In this document: positions 7,817-17,301 of the stretch, in pieces
How positions within the stretch are numbered: position 1 is the stretch's first letter
Layout: each line of letters opens with the position of its first letter
Assembly (NCBI RefSeq): GCF_964266745.1
Contig: NZ_CAXWGX010000012.1
Location: forward strand, 372,001-436,000
Source of the DNA: Propionicimonas sp020161015
GTDB taxonomy: Bacteria; Actinomycetota; Actinomycetes; Propionibacteriales; Propionibacteriaceae
Direction of reading: 5' to 3'
Length of the DNA stretch: 64,000 bases
Notes under the pieces: generated by a model
What the model was told of the DNA's origin: nothing
Databases searched by the model: none
What the model saw: only the letters and a program-made list of their open reading frames with translations
Program-made: the position numbers and the translations under genes

Positions 7817-9947
7817 ATGACCCCTCGCCACCCAGAGGCGCCGCCCGCGGCGGCAGCTGCGCCGACGTGCTGCTGCGACACCACCGAAACCCAGCGCGCC
7901 GTGGCTGGCGCGGCCCCGTCCGCTCAGCCCTGCCCGTCCTGCGTCGCCGCTCTGGTGGCCGAACCCGACCGATTCACCGCCCTGCGGGAGGCCGTGGCCG
8001 CCGAGGCCGAGCCACTCATCGTCCTCACCGTGCTGCTGCGCTGGTGCCGGGACCACCACCGACAGCTGCAAGCCCTGATGACGGACGGACCGGTCCAGAC
8101 CGCACTCGAAGCCCGGGTCGACCCGGTGCGCCGGACCATGGTCGGCACCCGCGATCGGTCCTCTCTCGACGACACTGTCCGCGGTGAGCTGGCTACCCTC
8201 TTCGCCCGGGACGACGATGTGCCTGTCGTGGCAATGGCTCACCGGGTGGCTGAACTCATCGATGAGCAATACCAGGTCAGCCTCAGCGCGTCCTTCCGCG
8301 CCCGAAGCCCCTACCGTCCCGGAGTGGGCGACCCCGTGCCGTTGGGGGCTGCGAACGTCACTGCGGTGACGACCTTGGTGCCCACCGCGCCACCGTGGCG
8401 TCTGGCGCACCGCCTCGACCAGACCCGGCACGTCCGCCTGGCCGGTGAGTGGGCCGCCCAGTTCCACGTCGTGTTCGACTACTCTCTGGCCGAAACGGGG
8501 GCACCTTTCCTGGGCGCCGATACGGTACTCGCCACCGTGCACCCCAACGCTTCCCTGGCCGACTTGGAGTTCCCCGCCGGACCCGACGGGCGCGTCTTCC
8601 ACATCGGTCCCGCAGACGAGCGACGCCAAGGCGCCCAGTTGGACGCGTTGATCGGCACCGCCGTGGACCAGGGCGCGACCATCGTGGTCCTGCCCGAACT
8701 GGCCCTCACCCCAGCCCTGGCCCAACGCCTCCGCCACTGGGTCACCGACGCCGCTGGGCCCAACGTGCTGGTCGCCGGCAGCGTCCACACACCAGAGGCC
8801 GATGGAACCCGCCGTAACCGGGCCTTCACCTGGGTCCGTGGCCTGGCCCACCCCCTGGTCCACGACAAGTTCAGTCCGGCCGATCGGCCCGTGACCGAGG
8901 GCGTCGACGCCGACCCCTACCCCCAGATCCGCGTCCACGTCGGGACCGACGGGTGGCACGCGGTGGTCCTCGTCTGCCGTGACCTGCTCAACCGGGACGC
9001 CGTCCATGTCCCTCACCGAGGTCGGCGCCAACCTCGTCCTCGTGCCTGCCATGAGCGAGACACTCACCGCCTTCGGCGGCCCGGCCGCCCAGCTCGTCGG
9101 TGCGAACCGGGCCTTTGTGGTCGTCGCCAACAACCCCGCAGAATGGCCGGCCGCCACCCCCGGCGCGGCCTCGCCCCGCCCGGCCAGGGCCGTGTTCGGT
9201 CACCCCGGATTCGGGCAGCAACTGCGCCTGGTCAATGGCGCCGGGCCCGAACCCGGTGTCGCCACGCTGCGGCTGGCCTCCGGTCAAACCCAGTGGCACC
9301 CCGCCCCCAGCGAGGACCCCCAACGCAGACCCGATTGGACCCCGCCCATGCCGGACTGGGCGGCACGGGTCGCTGCCGAGAACCCAGCCGACGGCCCCGC
9401 GCTGGCCCGCCCGGTGACCCTCCGGCCCAGCGCGGTCCTGATCCTGATCACGTCCGGGCCCGCCGGACCGGAAGTGCTGCTCACTGAACGCGCCACCGAC
9501 CTTGGGGACTACCCCGGTCGGGTCACCTTCCCCGGAGGCGCTCACGACCGCGACGACCACGACGCAATCGCCACAGCCCTCCGGGAAGCGCGCGAAGAAG
9601 TAGGACTTGATCCGGAAAGCGTGCACGTCGTTGCCACCCTGCCCCGGTTCGCCCTACCTGACAGCGGGTTCCTCGTCACGCCCGTCCTGGCCTGGTCGAA
9701 CTCACCGTCCCTGTCCGCGCCAGCAAATATCTCCGAGGTATCCGCCGTTCGATTCGTCCCGTTGATCGACCTGATCGCAAGGACGCCTTCACCCAGGGAT
9801 CCCTCGATCGACGCCCGACCACCACTGAAGCCACGACGCCACGCAGAGCTGCGCGCGAGTCTGGCGCCGATGACCCGCACCCTGATCGATCTCGCTGCCT
9901 TCTGGGTGCTCCCGGCCCTCGATGGCGCCCCCAACGCATCCCGATAG
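7817..9947 (+). pseudogene. Nitrilase-superfamily/Nudix fusion, frameshifted
   Basis: Two reading frames join into one protein of about 709 residues if one C is removed from the CCC run at 9010-9012, restoring AVHVLTEVGANLVLVP. Residues about 240-480 form a carbon-nitrogen hydrolase domain with all three catalytic residues: Glu294 (VLPELALT), Lys351 (HDKFSP) and Cys387 (VLVCRDLL). The C-terminal part is a Nudix domain of the CoA-diphosphatase type (RVTFPGGAHDRDD then ALREAREEVGL). The first 180 residues include a cysteine-rich start (CCCD, CPSC) of unknown role. The single-base difference could be a sequencing error, a real inactivation or a programmed shift. Both domains otherwise look intact. 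Confidence 0.75.
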
Positions 9948-10044
9948 GTTCGCGCTACCTCGAGCTCAGCCGGACCTCCGCTGCCTTCTCTTCCGGGAAC
10001 CTGAGCGCAGTCGTGGGGCGCGACCGATCCCCGCTTCGGCTGCC

Positions 10045-11121
10045 TCAGCCGGACACTGTCGCGACGGGCGGATTCGTGCGCCGGTCCGGGAAGGTGCGGA
10101 CGGGACCCTGTACCGACACGCCCACCCGATCGCCGGGGGCGGGGGCCTGCGGGCCCATGACGCGCGCCCGCAACGGAGAGACCCCGGCAGGATCGGCGAG
10201 GACAAGCTCGACCAGTGCGTCGTGTCCGAAGTAGGTCACCCTGCCGACGGTGGCGTCGAGCGCCCCCGCCGTCGCGGCGGTGAGGCTGATCTGCTCGGGA
10301 CGGATCATGACCTCGACAAGTCCCCCGGGCTGTGGGCCCGAGACGGGCAGCCTGCCGAGCCGGCACTCGACCTGTCCGTGGGCCGCGGTGCCGGGGAGAA
10401 GCACGGTGTCGCCGAGGAAGGTGGCCACGCCGGTGTCGACGGGTTCGCGGTAGACCACCTCCGGGCGGCCCACCTGACGGAACCGCCCGGCGGCGAGGAT
10501 GGCCACCTCGTCGGCGATGGAGAGCGCCTCCTCCTGGTCGTGGGTGACCAGGATCGCGGTGGCGCCCGCGCCCTTCAGTGCCCGAGCGGTCGCCTCGCGG
10601 GTGGCAGCGCGCAGCGTGGCGTCGAGCGAGGAGAAGGGCTCGTCGAGCAACACCAGGGCGGGCCCGGGGGCCAGCGCCCGCGCGAGGGCCACCCGCTGCT
10701 GCTGGCCGCCGGACAGCTGATCCGGGCGCCGGTCGGCCATGGATGCGGGCAGGTCGACCAGGTCGAGCAGTTCCAGGACCCGCTCGCGGTGACGGCGGCG
10801 GGGTCTGGGGAGGCCGAAGGCGATGTTCCCGGCCACGGAGAGGTGGGGGAACAGCGCACCGTCCTGCCGGACGTAGGCGACGCCCCGGCGCTCGGGCGGT
10901 ACCCAGGTGCCCGGCCCGACGACGGGGGAGCCTCCGACGGCGACGGTTCCCGAGCGTGGGGGGAGAAAGCCTGCGATGACCCGGAGGAGGGTGGTCTTGC
11001 CGCTGCCGGAGCCTCCGAGCACGGCCGTTGTGGTGCCCTCGCGAACGGTCAGGTCGACCTCGGAGAGGACTTCCTCGCCGCCGTAGCCTGCTGTGACGCC
11101 GCGCAGGACAACTTCACTCAT
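10045..11121 (-). CDS. Ferric-iron-type ABC transporter ATPase
   Basis: A 358-residue ATP-binding subunit with Walker A (GGSGSGKTT), Q-loop (YVRQDGALFPHL), signature LSGGQQQR, Walker B (LVLLDEPFSSLD) and H-loop (THDQEE). A C-terminal TOBE-like regulatory region follows (from about 240), as in FbpC/PotA-type ATPases. Its start overlaps the permease stop by four bases. It is the last gene of the operon and powers iron uptake by the permease and lipoprotein encoded upstream. The substrate call is by family and by the iron box at 16298. Confidence 0.92.
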   Translation of the reverse strand: MSEVVLRGVTAGYGGEEVLSEVDLTVREGTTTAVLGGSGSGKTTLLRVIAGFLPPRSGTVAVGGSPVVGPGTWVPPERRGVAYVRQDGALFPHLSVAGNIAFGLPRPRRRHRERVLELLDLVDLPASMADRRPDQLSGGQQQRVALARALAPGPALVLLDEPFSSLDATLRAATREATARALKGAGATAILVTHDQEEALSIADEVAILAAGRFRQVGRPEVVYREPVDTGVATFLGDTVLLPGTAAHGQVECRLGRLPVSGPQPGGLVEVMIRPEQISLTAATAGALDATVGRVTYFGHDALVELVLADPAGVSPLRARVMGPQAPAPGDRVGVSVQGPVRTFPDRRTNPPVATVSG

Positions 11122-12644
11122 GGCACCTCCACGATCTGCCGACGGAGAAGGATGGTCAGCGGGGCCGACAGCGCCACCATCACGGCGGCGTACGGGGCGG
11201 CGGCCGCGTAGTCGAGTTCACTGGCCTCGCGCCAGAACGCCAGGGCGAGGGTGTCGGTTCCGGTGGGTGCGAGCAGGAGGGTTGCGGTCAGCTCCGTCCC
11301 GACAGCAAGAGCGACGAGCACCATCCCGGTCAACACGGACGGCCCGATCAGAGGCAGGACCACGCGCCGGAAGGTTGCCCCGCCGCCCAGCCCGAGCGAG
11401 CGGGCGGCCTCGGCGAGTTCGGGGCGGGACGCGGCGAGGCCGGCGCGCAACGACACCATGGCGCGGGGGAGGAACAGGATGGCGTAGGCGACGACGATGA
11501 GTCCGACGGTCTGGTACATCGGGCGTGCCCACCGTACCGAGAGGGTTACCAGGGCGAGGCCCACGACGACCCCGGGGAGCGCGCTGGCGAGGTAGGTGGC
11601 CCGCTCGAGGAGCAGCGTGCGGGCCGAGTGATGGCGGGCCAGCAGCCAGGCCCCCGGCAGTGCGGCGGTGGTCGCCGCTGCCGCGCCGAGGAGGGCCAGG
11701 CCCAGCGTGCTGATCGTGACCTGGGCAAGGTGCGCGCCGACCGGCCCAGCCCCGGACGGGGCAGCGACCAGCCAGCGGATCACGGTCACGATCGGTACCA
11801 GGAGAGATGCGGAGACCAGCGCGGTCAGGAAGGCCAGGGCGGGAGCCGTCCACGCGCCCAGTCGCGCCGGCGCGGGGCGGCGCGGGGCTCCGGCGCCGAC
11901 TTGCGCGACCCGGCGCCGGCCTCGGGCCAGCACTTCGGCGACGAGGGCCAGCAGGCAGAGTCCGAGCAGCACTGATGCGAGCAGGCTTCCGGAGGCGTCG
12001 CTGAAGCCGACGGCGTAGCGTTGCATGATCGCAGTCGTGAACGTCTGGAAGCGCATCATCTCCAGGACGCCGTACTCGGCGAGCAGGTGGAGCGTGACCA
12101 GCAGGGCGCCGCCACTCAACGCGGGGCGCAGTCGCGGCAGCACGGTGCGCATTACGGCAGCCGCCGGGGAGAGACCGAGAGAGCGGGCGGCCTCCTCGTC
12201 ACCACCGTCCAGAGCGCGTAGGAGGGCCGCCGCGGGAAGGAACACGAACGGGAAGTAGGCCATCGAGGTGACCAGGGCGGCGCCGGTGAAGCCGGTGAGT
12301 TCCGGCGCCACAGTCACCCACGCGTAGGCGCTGACGAACGCCGGCACTGCGAGCGGGGCGAGCAGCAACCCCCGCCACACCCCGGCCCCGGGCAGGTCGG
12401 TGCGTTCGACGAGCCATGCTGCGATGGCGCCCACGACCACCGTGGCGGGCACGGTTGCGCCGACGAGCAGGGCGGTGTTGCCCAGCAGTTCACCGACCCG
12501 GGGGCGGAACAGGTAGTCGGCCGCGAGCTGGGTGCCGGCGGAGAGCGCGTTGGCGACGACGCCCAGCAGCGGCAGGACGGTGAGGGCGGCGACCGCGGTG
12601 GCGAGCAGGAGGACGCCGCCGGGCGCCCTAGAGGATGCCTGCAT
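11118..12644 (-). CDS. Ferric-iron-type ABC transporter permease, fused double domain
   Basis: A 508-residue permease with about twelve membrane helices. It carries two binding-protein-dependent transport domains, each with an EAA-type loop (EEAARSLGLSPAAA in the first half and ELAEAARSLGLGGGA in the second). Fusion of the two halves in one chain is normal for FbpB-type iron transporters. Its first codons overlap the end of the binding-protein gene by 17 bases, which suggests translational coupling. It forms the membrane channel of the iron importer. Confidence 0.93.
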   Translation of the reverse strand: MQASSRAPGGVLLLATAVAALTVLPLLGVVANALSAGTQLAADYLFRPRVGELLGNTALLVGATVPATVVVGAIAAWLVERTDLPGAGVWRGLLLAPLAVPAFVSAYAWVTVAPELTGFTGAALVTSMAYFPFVFLPAAALLRALDGGDEEAARSLGLSPAAAVMRTVLPRLRPALSGGALLVTLHLLAEYGVLEMMRFQTFTTAIMQRYAVGFSDASGSLLASVLLGLCLLALVAEVLARGRRRVAQVGAGAPRRPAPARLGAWTAPALAFLTALVSASLLVPIVTVIRWLVAAPSGAGPVGAHLAQVTISTLGLALLGAAAATTAALPGAWLLARHHSARTLLLERATYLASALPGVVVGLALVTLSVRWARPMYQTVGLIVVAYAILFLPRAMVSLRAGLAASRPELAEAARSLGLGGGATFRRVVLPLIGPSVLTGMVLVALAVGTELTATLLLAPTGTDTLALAFWREASELDYAAAAPYAAVMVALSAPLTILLRRQIVEVP

Positions 12645-13671
12645 CAGTCATCAGCGAGACCACAGTCTCGGAGTTGAGCGCCGACGGGTCGACGACCGGG
12701 GCGTACAGGCCGGCCAGGGGCGGCAGTGCCGGGTCCGACTCGACGCCGGCGCCCACCGCGTACTCCATCGATCCGCTCTCGACGAGGATGCGCTGGCCCT
12801 CGGGACTGGTGATGTAGGCGAGGAACTGCTGCGCCTCGGCGCTCATGTCGGAGGAGGCGAGCACTCCACCGGCGGACAGGCTGACGAAGGCGCCCGGATC
12901 CTGGCCGCCGAAGTAGTGGAGGGCGGTGTTGGCGCTGCCCTCCTTCGTCCCGGCCTGGTCGCGGTACCAGTAGTAGTGGTACATGATGCCGATCGGGACC
13001 TGACCGGCGTTGACCGCGTTCATGGTGGCGATGTTGTTCTGGTAGACCTCGGCGTTGTCTGCGAGGGCTTTGAGCCAGGCGGCCGTCTCGGACTCGCCCC
13101 GCTCGGCCAGCATCCCGGCCACGATGGCCTGGAAGTCGGCCCCGCCCGGGGCGCCGCCCCAGCGCCCGGCCCATTCCGGGCTGGCGAGGTCCATGATCGA
13201 GGACGGGAGTTCGTCGGCACTGATCTGGGCCGGGTTGTAGACCAGGACCGTGGAGCGGGCGGCGATCGGCGTCCAGAGTCCCGACGAGGGTGCCAGCCCT
13301 TCGGACAGCTGGCCGTGGGTCGTCGCCGCAACCGGTGCGAGGAGGCCGGCGCGCTCGACCACGGTCATGGCGGGGGAGTTCTCGGTCAGGAAGACATCGG
13401 CGGGGGACGCTTCTCCCTCGGCCACGATCATCTGGCCCATGGAGGAGTCCTGGCCCTCCCGGACCTGAGTTCGGATTCCCGTCCTGGCGGTGAATCCACT
13501 GGCCCAGGCCTCGGTGACGTTACGGTGCTGCGAGGAGTAGATCTGCAGGACACCGGGCTGCGCCTGGAAGGTCTCCTGTGGCGGGGCCGAACCCGCTGAG
13601 CAGGCTGTCAGGGCGAGCCCAAGCGCCGGTGCGATCAGGGCGGCCGTCCGGAGACGGTGAGTGCGGGTCAC
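12628..13671 (-). CDS. Ferric-iron-binding lipoprotein (FbpA-like)
   Basis: A 347-residue substrate-binding protein. The GTG start overlaps the stop of the adenylation gene (GTGA). A lipoprotein signal ends in LALTACS, giving lipidation at Cys. The motifs IYSSQHRNVTEAW, SPADVFLTENSPA and the tandem tyrosines in YHYYWYRD are typical of FbpA/FutA proteins, in which such tyrosines coordinate Fe(III). It delivers iron to the permease encoded next. Much longer N-terminal extensions of this frame are shadows of the adjacent gene. Confidence 0.92.
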   Translation of the reverse strand: MTRTHRLRTAALIAPALGLALTACSAGSAPPQETFQAQPGVLQIYSSQHRNVTEAWASGFTARTGIRTQVREGQDSSMGQMIVAEGEASPADVFLTENSPAMTVVERAGLLAPVAATTHGQLSEGLAPSSGLWTPIAARSTVLVYNPAQISADELPSSIMDLASPEWAGRWGGAPGGADFQAIVAGMLAERGESETAAWLKALADNAEVYQNNIATMNAVNAGQVPIGIMYHYYWYRDQAGTKEGSANTALHYFGGQDPGAFVSLSAGGVLASSDMSAEAQQFLAYITSPEGQRILVESGSMEYAVGAGVESDPALPPLAGLYAPVVDPSALNSETVVSLMTDAGIL

Positions 13672-16295
13672 GGGAGCCTTTCGTTCGAGTTGGTGGGGAG
13701 TGGGACCAGGCCCTGGAGCCGCCGCACGGGACCGTCCGCCAGGCGCCAAAGGAGGCAGCCGGTCGCGAGCGAGAGGACCGCCCCGGTGAGGGGATCGGAC
13801 GCGAAGGTGATGATCTGGAACTGGACGAGGTAGATGTAGAGGGATGCCGCAGCCAGCAGGCTCACCACAGGGACGGCCGGCGCAGGGAGACGCACGCTGC
13901 GCAGCAGGGTGAGCGCCACGATGCCGGCGATGACCACGGCGTTGCGGGCGGGGTCGGCGGGGAAGAACCCGACGCCCCCGACGACGGCGAGAACCAGGGT
14001 GAGGCCGCGCCGCCAGCCGGTGTCGGCGTGCGCCGCCGCGGCGCCCAGCGTGAACAGCCAGATCGTGGTCGGCATCATGCCGCGCAGCAGACCTTCTCCC
14101 TCGTTCAGGATGACGAATCGTGGGACGAGGGCGAGGGTCGTCAGGATCATCGCAACCCGCCAGGGATGACGTCGCCACGCCCGGGAAGCGGCCGGGATGG
14201 ACAACACAGCCGTGATCGTCGCGGTGCAGGCGAGGAGTGTGTCCACGAACCAGAACTCGTTGTGGCTGGCCTGGGACACGGGGCCGGTCAACCAGTTCAC
14301 CAGCAGCACGTTGCCCCACCCGTAGCGCCCCCCGTTCGCCATGCCGATGAGCGCGACCACGATCGTGGGGACGGCTACGCCGACGAGGGTCCGGGCACCC
14401 GCCCGCCAGCGGCCCCCGACAGTAGGTGCCGAGAGGCCGAAGCGAGCGGCGTTGAAACCCGCAACCGCCAACAGGGTGTGCGCGCCGCCGCGGAACGTGA
14501 AGAGGTCGGCGTGCGAGCCGAGGATGAGCACCACAGCCACGGCGCGGATCGCCACTGACGCCTCCACCGAGTGCCAGACACGCCAGGACCACCAGCCGCG
14601 GGGCTGGTCGGACGACCACCGTGACGCTGTGAGGTGGTTCGCGCGGGTGGTGCCGAGCTCGACTAGTTCGGCCAGCGGGCGGTGGTGCCAGTTGGGCGGG
14701 AGCGGGCCGAGGAGGCCTTCGAGGCGCACCGAGGCCTGGACGTGGCTGAGCGAGTCGCCGCCGTGCTGGACGAAGGTGCGGCGCAGGTCGATGGCGTCTC
14801 GTCCGAGGACGTGACGGATCGCGGTCGCGACGTCGGTGGCCAGCGAGGGGACGCCACCCCCGGCCCTCGTCTCCCGGGTGGTCGCAACCCGGGTGCTCTT
14901 CACCAGTGCCGCGCACAGCGGTCGGTCGAGCTTGCCGCTGGGCAGGCGTGGCAGGTCCATCGCAGTGGCGTGGACCGCGGCCGGTCCCAGCCCGGAGGCC
15001 CGGGCGGCGAGGTCGCGGGCGCGATGCTCGAGAGTGGCGGCCGGCGTCCCGGGCTGCGGCTGGACTGCGACGGTGAGGCCGTCCTCGTCCCCGTTCACGC
15101 AGGCGGTCAGGCCCGCGGCGGTGAGCGCTTCCTCCACGCGCGCCACATCGACCCGGAGCCCCATCACCTTGACGAACCCGGATCGTCGACCGTGGAGTCG
15201 GAGCAGGCCGTCGTCCCCGATGGTGCCGAGGTCGCCGGTACGGAGTTCGGTGAGCATGGCGCCGAGGGCCAGATCGTCGGGGTGCTCGGCGTAACCCATC
15301 ATGACCCCCGAGCCCCGTACCAGGACCTCACCGACACCGTCGGCAGCCTCCGGCACGGTCGGGTCGACCCGCACCGACGTGCCTGCCACCGGCCGGCCCA
15401 CGGCGTCCGGGTGCCGGGCGACGTCGGTCGGGTCGAGGACGCAGATGCGTGCGGTCGCCTCGGTTTGGCCGTACATCACCGCGAGCCCCCAGCCGTGCTC
15501 GCGCCCGAGGGCGGCCGTTCGCAAGACACGCTCGCGGGGCATCCGTCCCCCCGCCTGGGCGATGAGGCGTAGCGAGGGATGCGGCCTGTTCAGGACGCCC
15601 GTCGATTCCATGAGTTCGACCGAGTGCGGCACCACCGCCAATGTCGTGACGCCGAGTCGGTCGACGACGTTCCAGGTCTCCCGGGCCAGCAGCGAGCCGT
15701 CGTGCAGCACCACTGAGGCCCCGGCGACGAGATGGGAGTGCAGGACCGACAGCCCGAAGCAGTAGTGGAGGGGCAGGCTGGTGAGCGCACGGTCGTGCTC
15801 GGTAAGGCGGAGCGCAGCGGCGATCGCGGAAGCGTTGCTGAGGATGTTGCGGTGGGCGAGCCGGACGAGCTTCGGGGAGCCGGTGCTGCCCGAGGTGCTG
15901 AGCAGCAGCGAGAGCTCGGGGTGCAGCAGGTGTTGAGGCGTGGTCGAGCGGACCTCGAAGGGACGGTCCGGGTCTCCGGTGGCGACGAGGTCGGGCCGAT
16001 ACCGGCCCAGAATCGTCTCGGCCGCTGCCGGCGTCACCAGGGCAGCGTGTCCAGCCGCCAGCGTCGCGAGGTATCCCGTCACGCTGTCCACGTCGGGACG
16101 CAGCGGCACATGGACCAGCCGGCGCCCGCTCCCGACGTCCGGCAGCCGGGCGGCGAGCTCCTCGACCATCTCGCCCAGCCGGACGTGGGAGAGGACCGCG
16201 CCAGAGGTGCTGATCAGCGCCGGTCGATCGGCCGATGGCCCACGGTGAGTCGGCAACAGGCTGCGGCGTGTGGCCGGGGCCGTCAGGAGACTCAC
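13668..16295 (-). CDS. Adenylation - carrier - membrane acyltransferase fusion protein
   Basis: An 875-residue multidomain enzyme. Residues about 20-460 are an AMP-forming adenylation domain with the phosphate loop STSGSTGSPK (133-142), YGQTEAT, LRTGD (Asp355) and the A10 lysine (PSGKLDR, Lys455). Residues about 480-550 are a carrier domain with the phosphopantetheine Ser515 (GGDSLS). From about 575 to the end lies a membrane domain of about ten helices resembling acyltransferase-3 proteins (RAVAVVLILGSHAD, NEFWFVDTLLA). There is no condensation or thioesterase domain. It likely activates a carboxylic acid, loads it on its own carrier and transfers it at the membrane. It overlaps the iron-binding lipoprotein gene by four bases. 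I infer a role in making a siderophore-like or surface iron-binding product. Confidence 0.88.
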   Translation of the reverse strand: MSLLTAPATRRSLLPTHRGPSADRPALISTSGAVLSHVRLGEMVEELAARLPDVGSGRRLVHVPLRPDVDSVTGYLATLAAGHAALVTPAAAETILGRYRPDLVATGDPDRPFEVRSTTPQHLLHPELSLLLSTSGSTGSPKLVRLAHRNILSNASAIAAALRLTEHDRALTSLPLHYCFGLSVLHSHLVAGASVVLHDGSLLARETWNVVDRLGVTTLAVVPHSVELMESTGVLNRPHPSLRLIAQAGGRMPRERVLRTAALGREHGWGLAVMYGQTEATARICVLDPTDVARHPDAVGRPVAGTSVRVDPTVPEAADGVGEVLVRGSGVMMGYAEHPDDLALGAMLTELRTGDLGTIGDDGLLRLHGRRSGFVKVMGLRVDVARVEEALTAAGLTACVNGDEDGLTVAVQPQPGTPAATLEHRARDLAARASGLGPAAVHATAMDLPRLPSGKLDRPLCAALVKSTRVATTRETRAGGGVPSLATDVATAIRHVLGRDAIDLRRTFVQHGGDSLSHVQASVRLEGLLGPLPPNWHHRPLAELVELGTTRANHLTASRWSSDQPRGWWSWRVWHSVEASVAIRAVAVVLILGSHADLFTFRGGAHTLLAVAGFNAARFGLSAPTVGGRWRAGARTLVGVAVPTIVVALIGMANGGRYGWGNVLLVNWLTGPVSQASHNEFWFVDTLLACTATITAVLSIPAASRAWRRHPWRVAMILTTLALVPRFVILNEGEGLLRGMMPTTIWLFTLGAAAAHADTGWRRGLTLVLAVVGGVGFFPADPARNAVVIAGIVALTLLRSVRLPAPAVPVVSLLAAASLYIYLVQFQIITFASDPLTGAVLSLATGCLLWRLADGPVRRLQGLVPLPTNSNERLP

Positions 16296-16297
16296 GC

Positions 16298-16316
16298 AGG
16301 TAAGGCTATCCTAACT
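16298..16316. promoter_or_regulatory. IdeR/DtxR-type iron box in a divergent promoter
   Basis: AGGTAAGGCTATCCTAACT lies between the divergent adenylation and phosphopantetheinyl-transferase genes. Read on the minus strand it matches 14 of 19 positions of the consensus TTAGGTTAGGCTAACCTAA. It begins two bases from the GTG of the minus-strand gene, so TAGGAT inside it could be the -10 of a leaderless transcript. Iron-loaded repressor bound here would silence both directions. Confidence 0.78.
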
Positions 16317-16346
16317 GGATTAGGTCACAGAATCGGAGTGTAAATC

Positions 16347-16955
16347 GTGGACGTCATGGTCTGGTGGACCACTCTCACCGCTGCCGACCGGTCAGTCCTC
16401 GATCTGCTTGACCCCACAGAACGGGCGCGGGTCGACTCCCTCGATCGTCCCGCAGACCGCGCGAGATCTCTCCTTGGCGCTGCCCTGCTCCGCGTGGCTG
16501 TTGCCGATCGGATGGGAGTCTCGCCCGCGGACGTGGTCATCGACCGGACCTGCAACGAATGTGGAGGCCCGCACGGCGCCCCAAACATCGTGGGACCGGG
16601 TACACCCGCCCAGTGGGCCGCGGTGTCCCACTCAGGCCTGCTGGTCGTCGTCGCCGTGAGCGGACACGGCCCCGTGGGGGTGGACGTGCAACGCCTATCC
16701 GATCTCGACAGCGCGGCGCGCGGTCCACGGTGGGTGCGCAGCGAGGCCCTGCTCAAGGCGCAGGCGACCGCACACCGAACACTCGACCCCGCCAGGCCTA
16801 CGGAGGTTGGTTGCCCTGTAGTGCGCGAGCTGTCCGCGCCACTGGACGGCTACGCCGCCGCGCTAGCTGTCATGGCCCAGGGGACGCTGAAGATCGCGGT
16901 ACGCCACTGGCCGCCGGAACCGGGACGGCTCGTTCGATCGACGAGGATCAGTTGA
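16347..16955 (+). CDS. 4'-phosphopantetheinyl transferase (Sfp type)
   Basis: A 202-residue protein with the metal-binding motif GVDVQ (Asp113) and the downstream WVRSEALLK signature (Glu133, Lys137). It attaches the CoA-derived arm to the serine of a carrier domain, most likely Ser515 of the divergently encoded adenylation-carrier protein. The usual GVDIE glutamate is Gln here, a known variant. GTG start with GGAG about eight bases before it. The shared iron box implies co-regulation with the iron importer. Confidence 0.85.
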   Translation: MDVMVWWTTLTAADRSVLDLLDPTERARVDSLDRPADRARSLLGAALLRVAVADRMGVSPADVVIDRTCNECGGPHGAPNIVGPGTPAQWAAVSHSGLLVVVAVSGHGPVGVDVQRLSDLDSAARGPRWVRSEALLKAQATAHRTLDPARPTEVGCPVVRELSAPLDGYAAALAVMAQGTLKIAVRHWPPEPGRLVRSTRIS

Positions 16956-17301
16956 GGCTGCGTTGTGGGACACGACCGCCCCATGGGTGCGAGTCGGTTT
17001 CCAGACGTACTGACCGCTCGGGCGACCCTGACCTCCTCGGCCTGGGTCTGCGTGGCCCAGTAGCCGGCGTCATGCTCACCAAAGGACTCCCAGACGGGAA
17101 CGTCCGGGAGAACTCACGAATCGAGGGGAATCTTCAACCTTGACAGCTGCTCATACAGTTGGGCGTGAGCTGGCTGCCGGGATCAGTGGCGTGGGTCGAG
17201 GATGGTGAGAGTGTGTCGCTTACTACCAACTGTGCGGCAATCGCCGGCGTCCGAATCAGGCTGCCGCACGAGTCTGAACAGAAGATCGGGTCGCAGCCGT
17301 T
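16956..17301. other. Intergenic region with possible terminator and promoter
   Basis: This 346-base gap shows no convincing gene. A CTCCC...GGGAG inverted repeat near 17089-17110 could terminate the upstream gene. Further on, CTTCAACCTTGACAG (17132-17146) contains a consensus -35 TTGACA, and GCTCA...TGAGC (17149-17170) forms a short inverted repeat. They probably serve the thioredoxin-like gene that follows. Confidence 0.35.

Noticed and set aside
13672..14916. N-terminal extension of the iron-binding lipoprotein frame
   Set aside because: The sequence before the GTG at 13671 is the antisense-phase shadow of the adenylation/acyltransferase gene; the lipoprotein signal begins right after that GTG.
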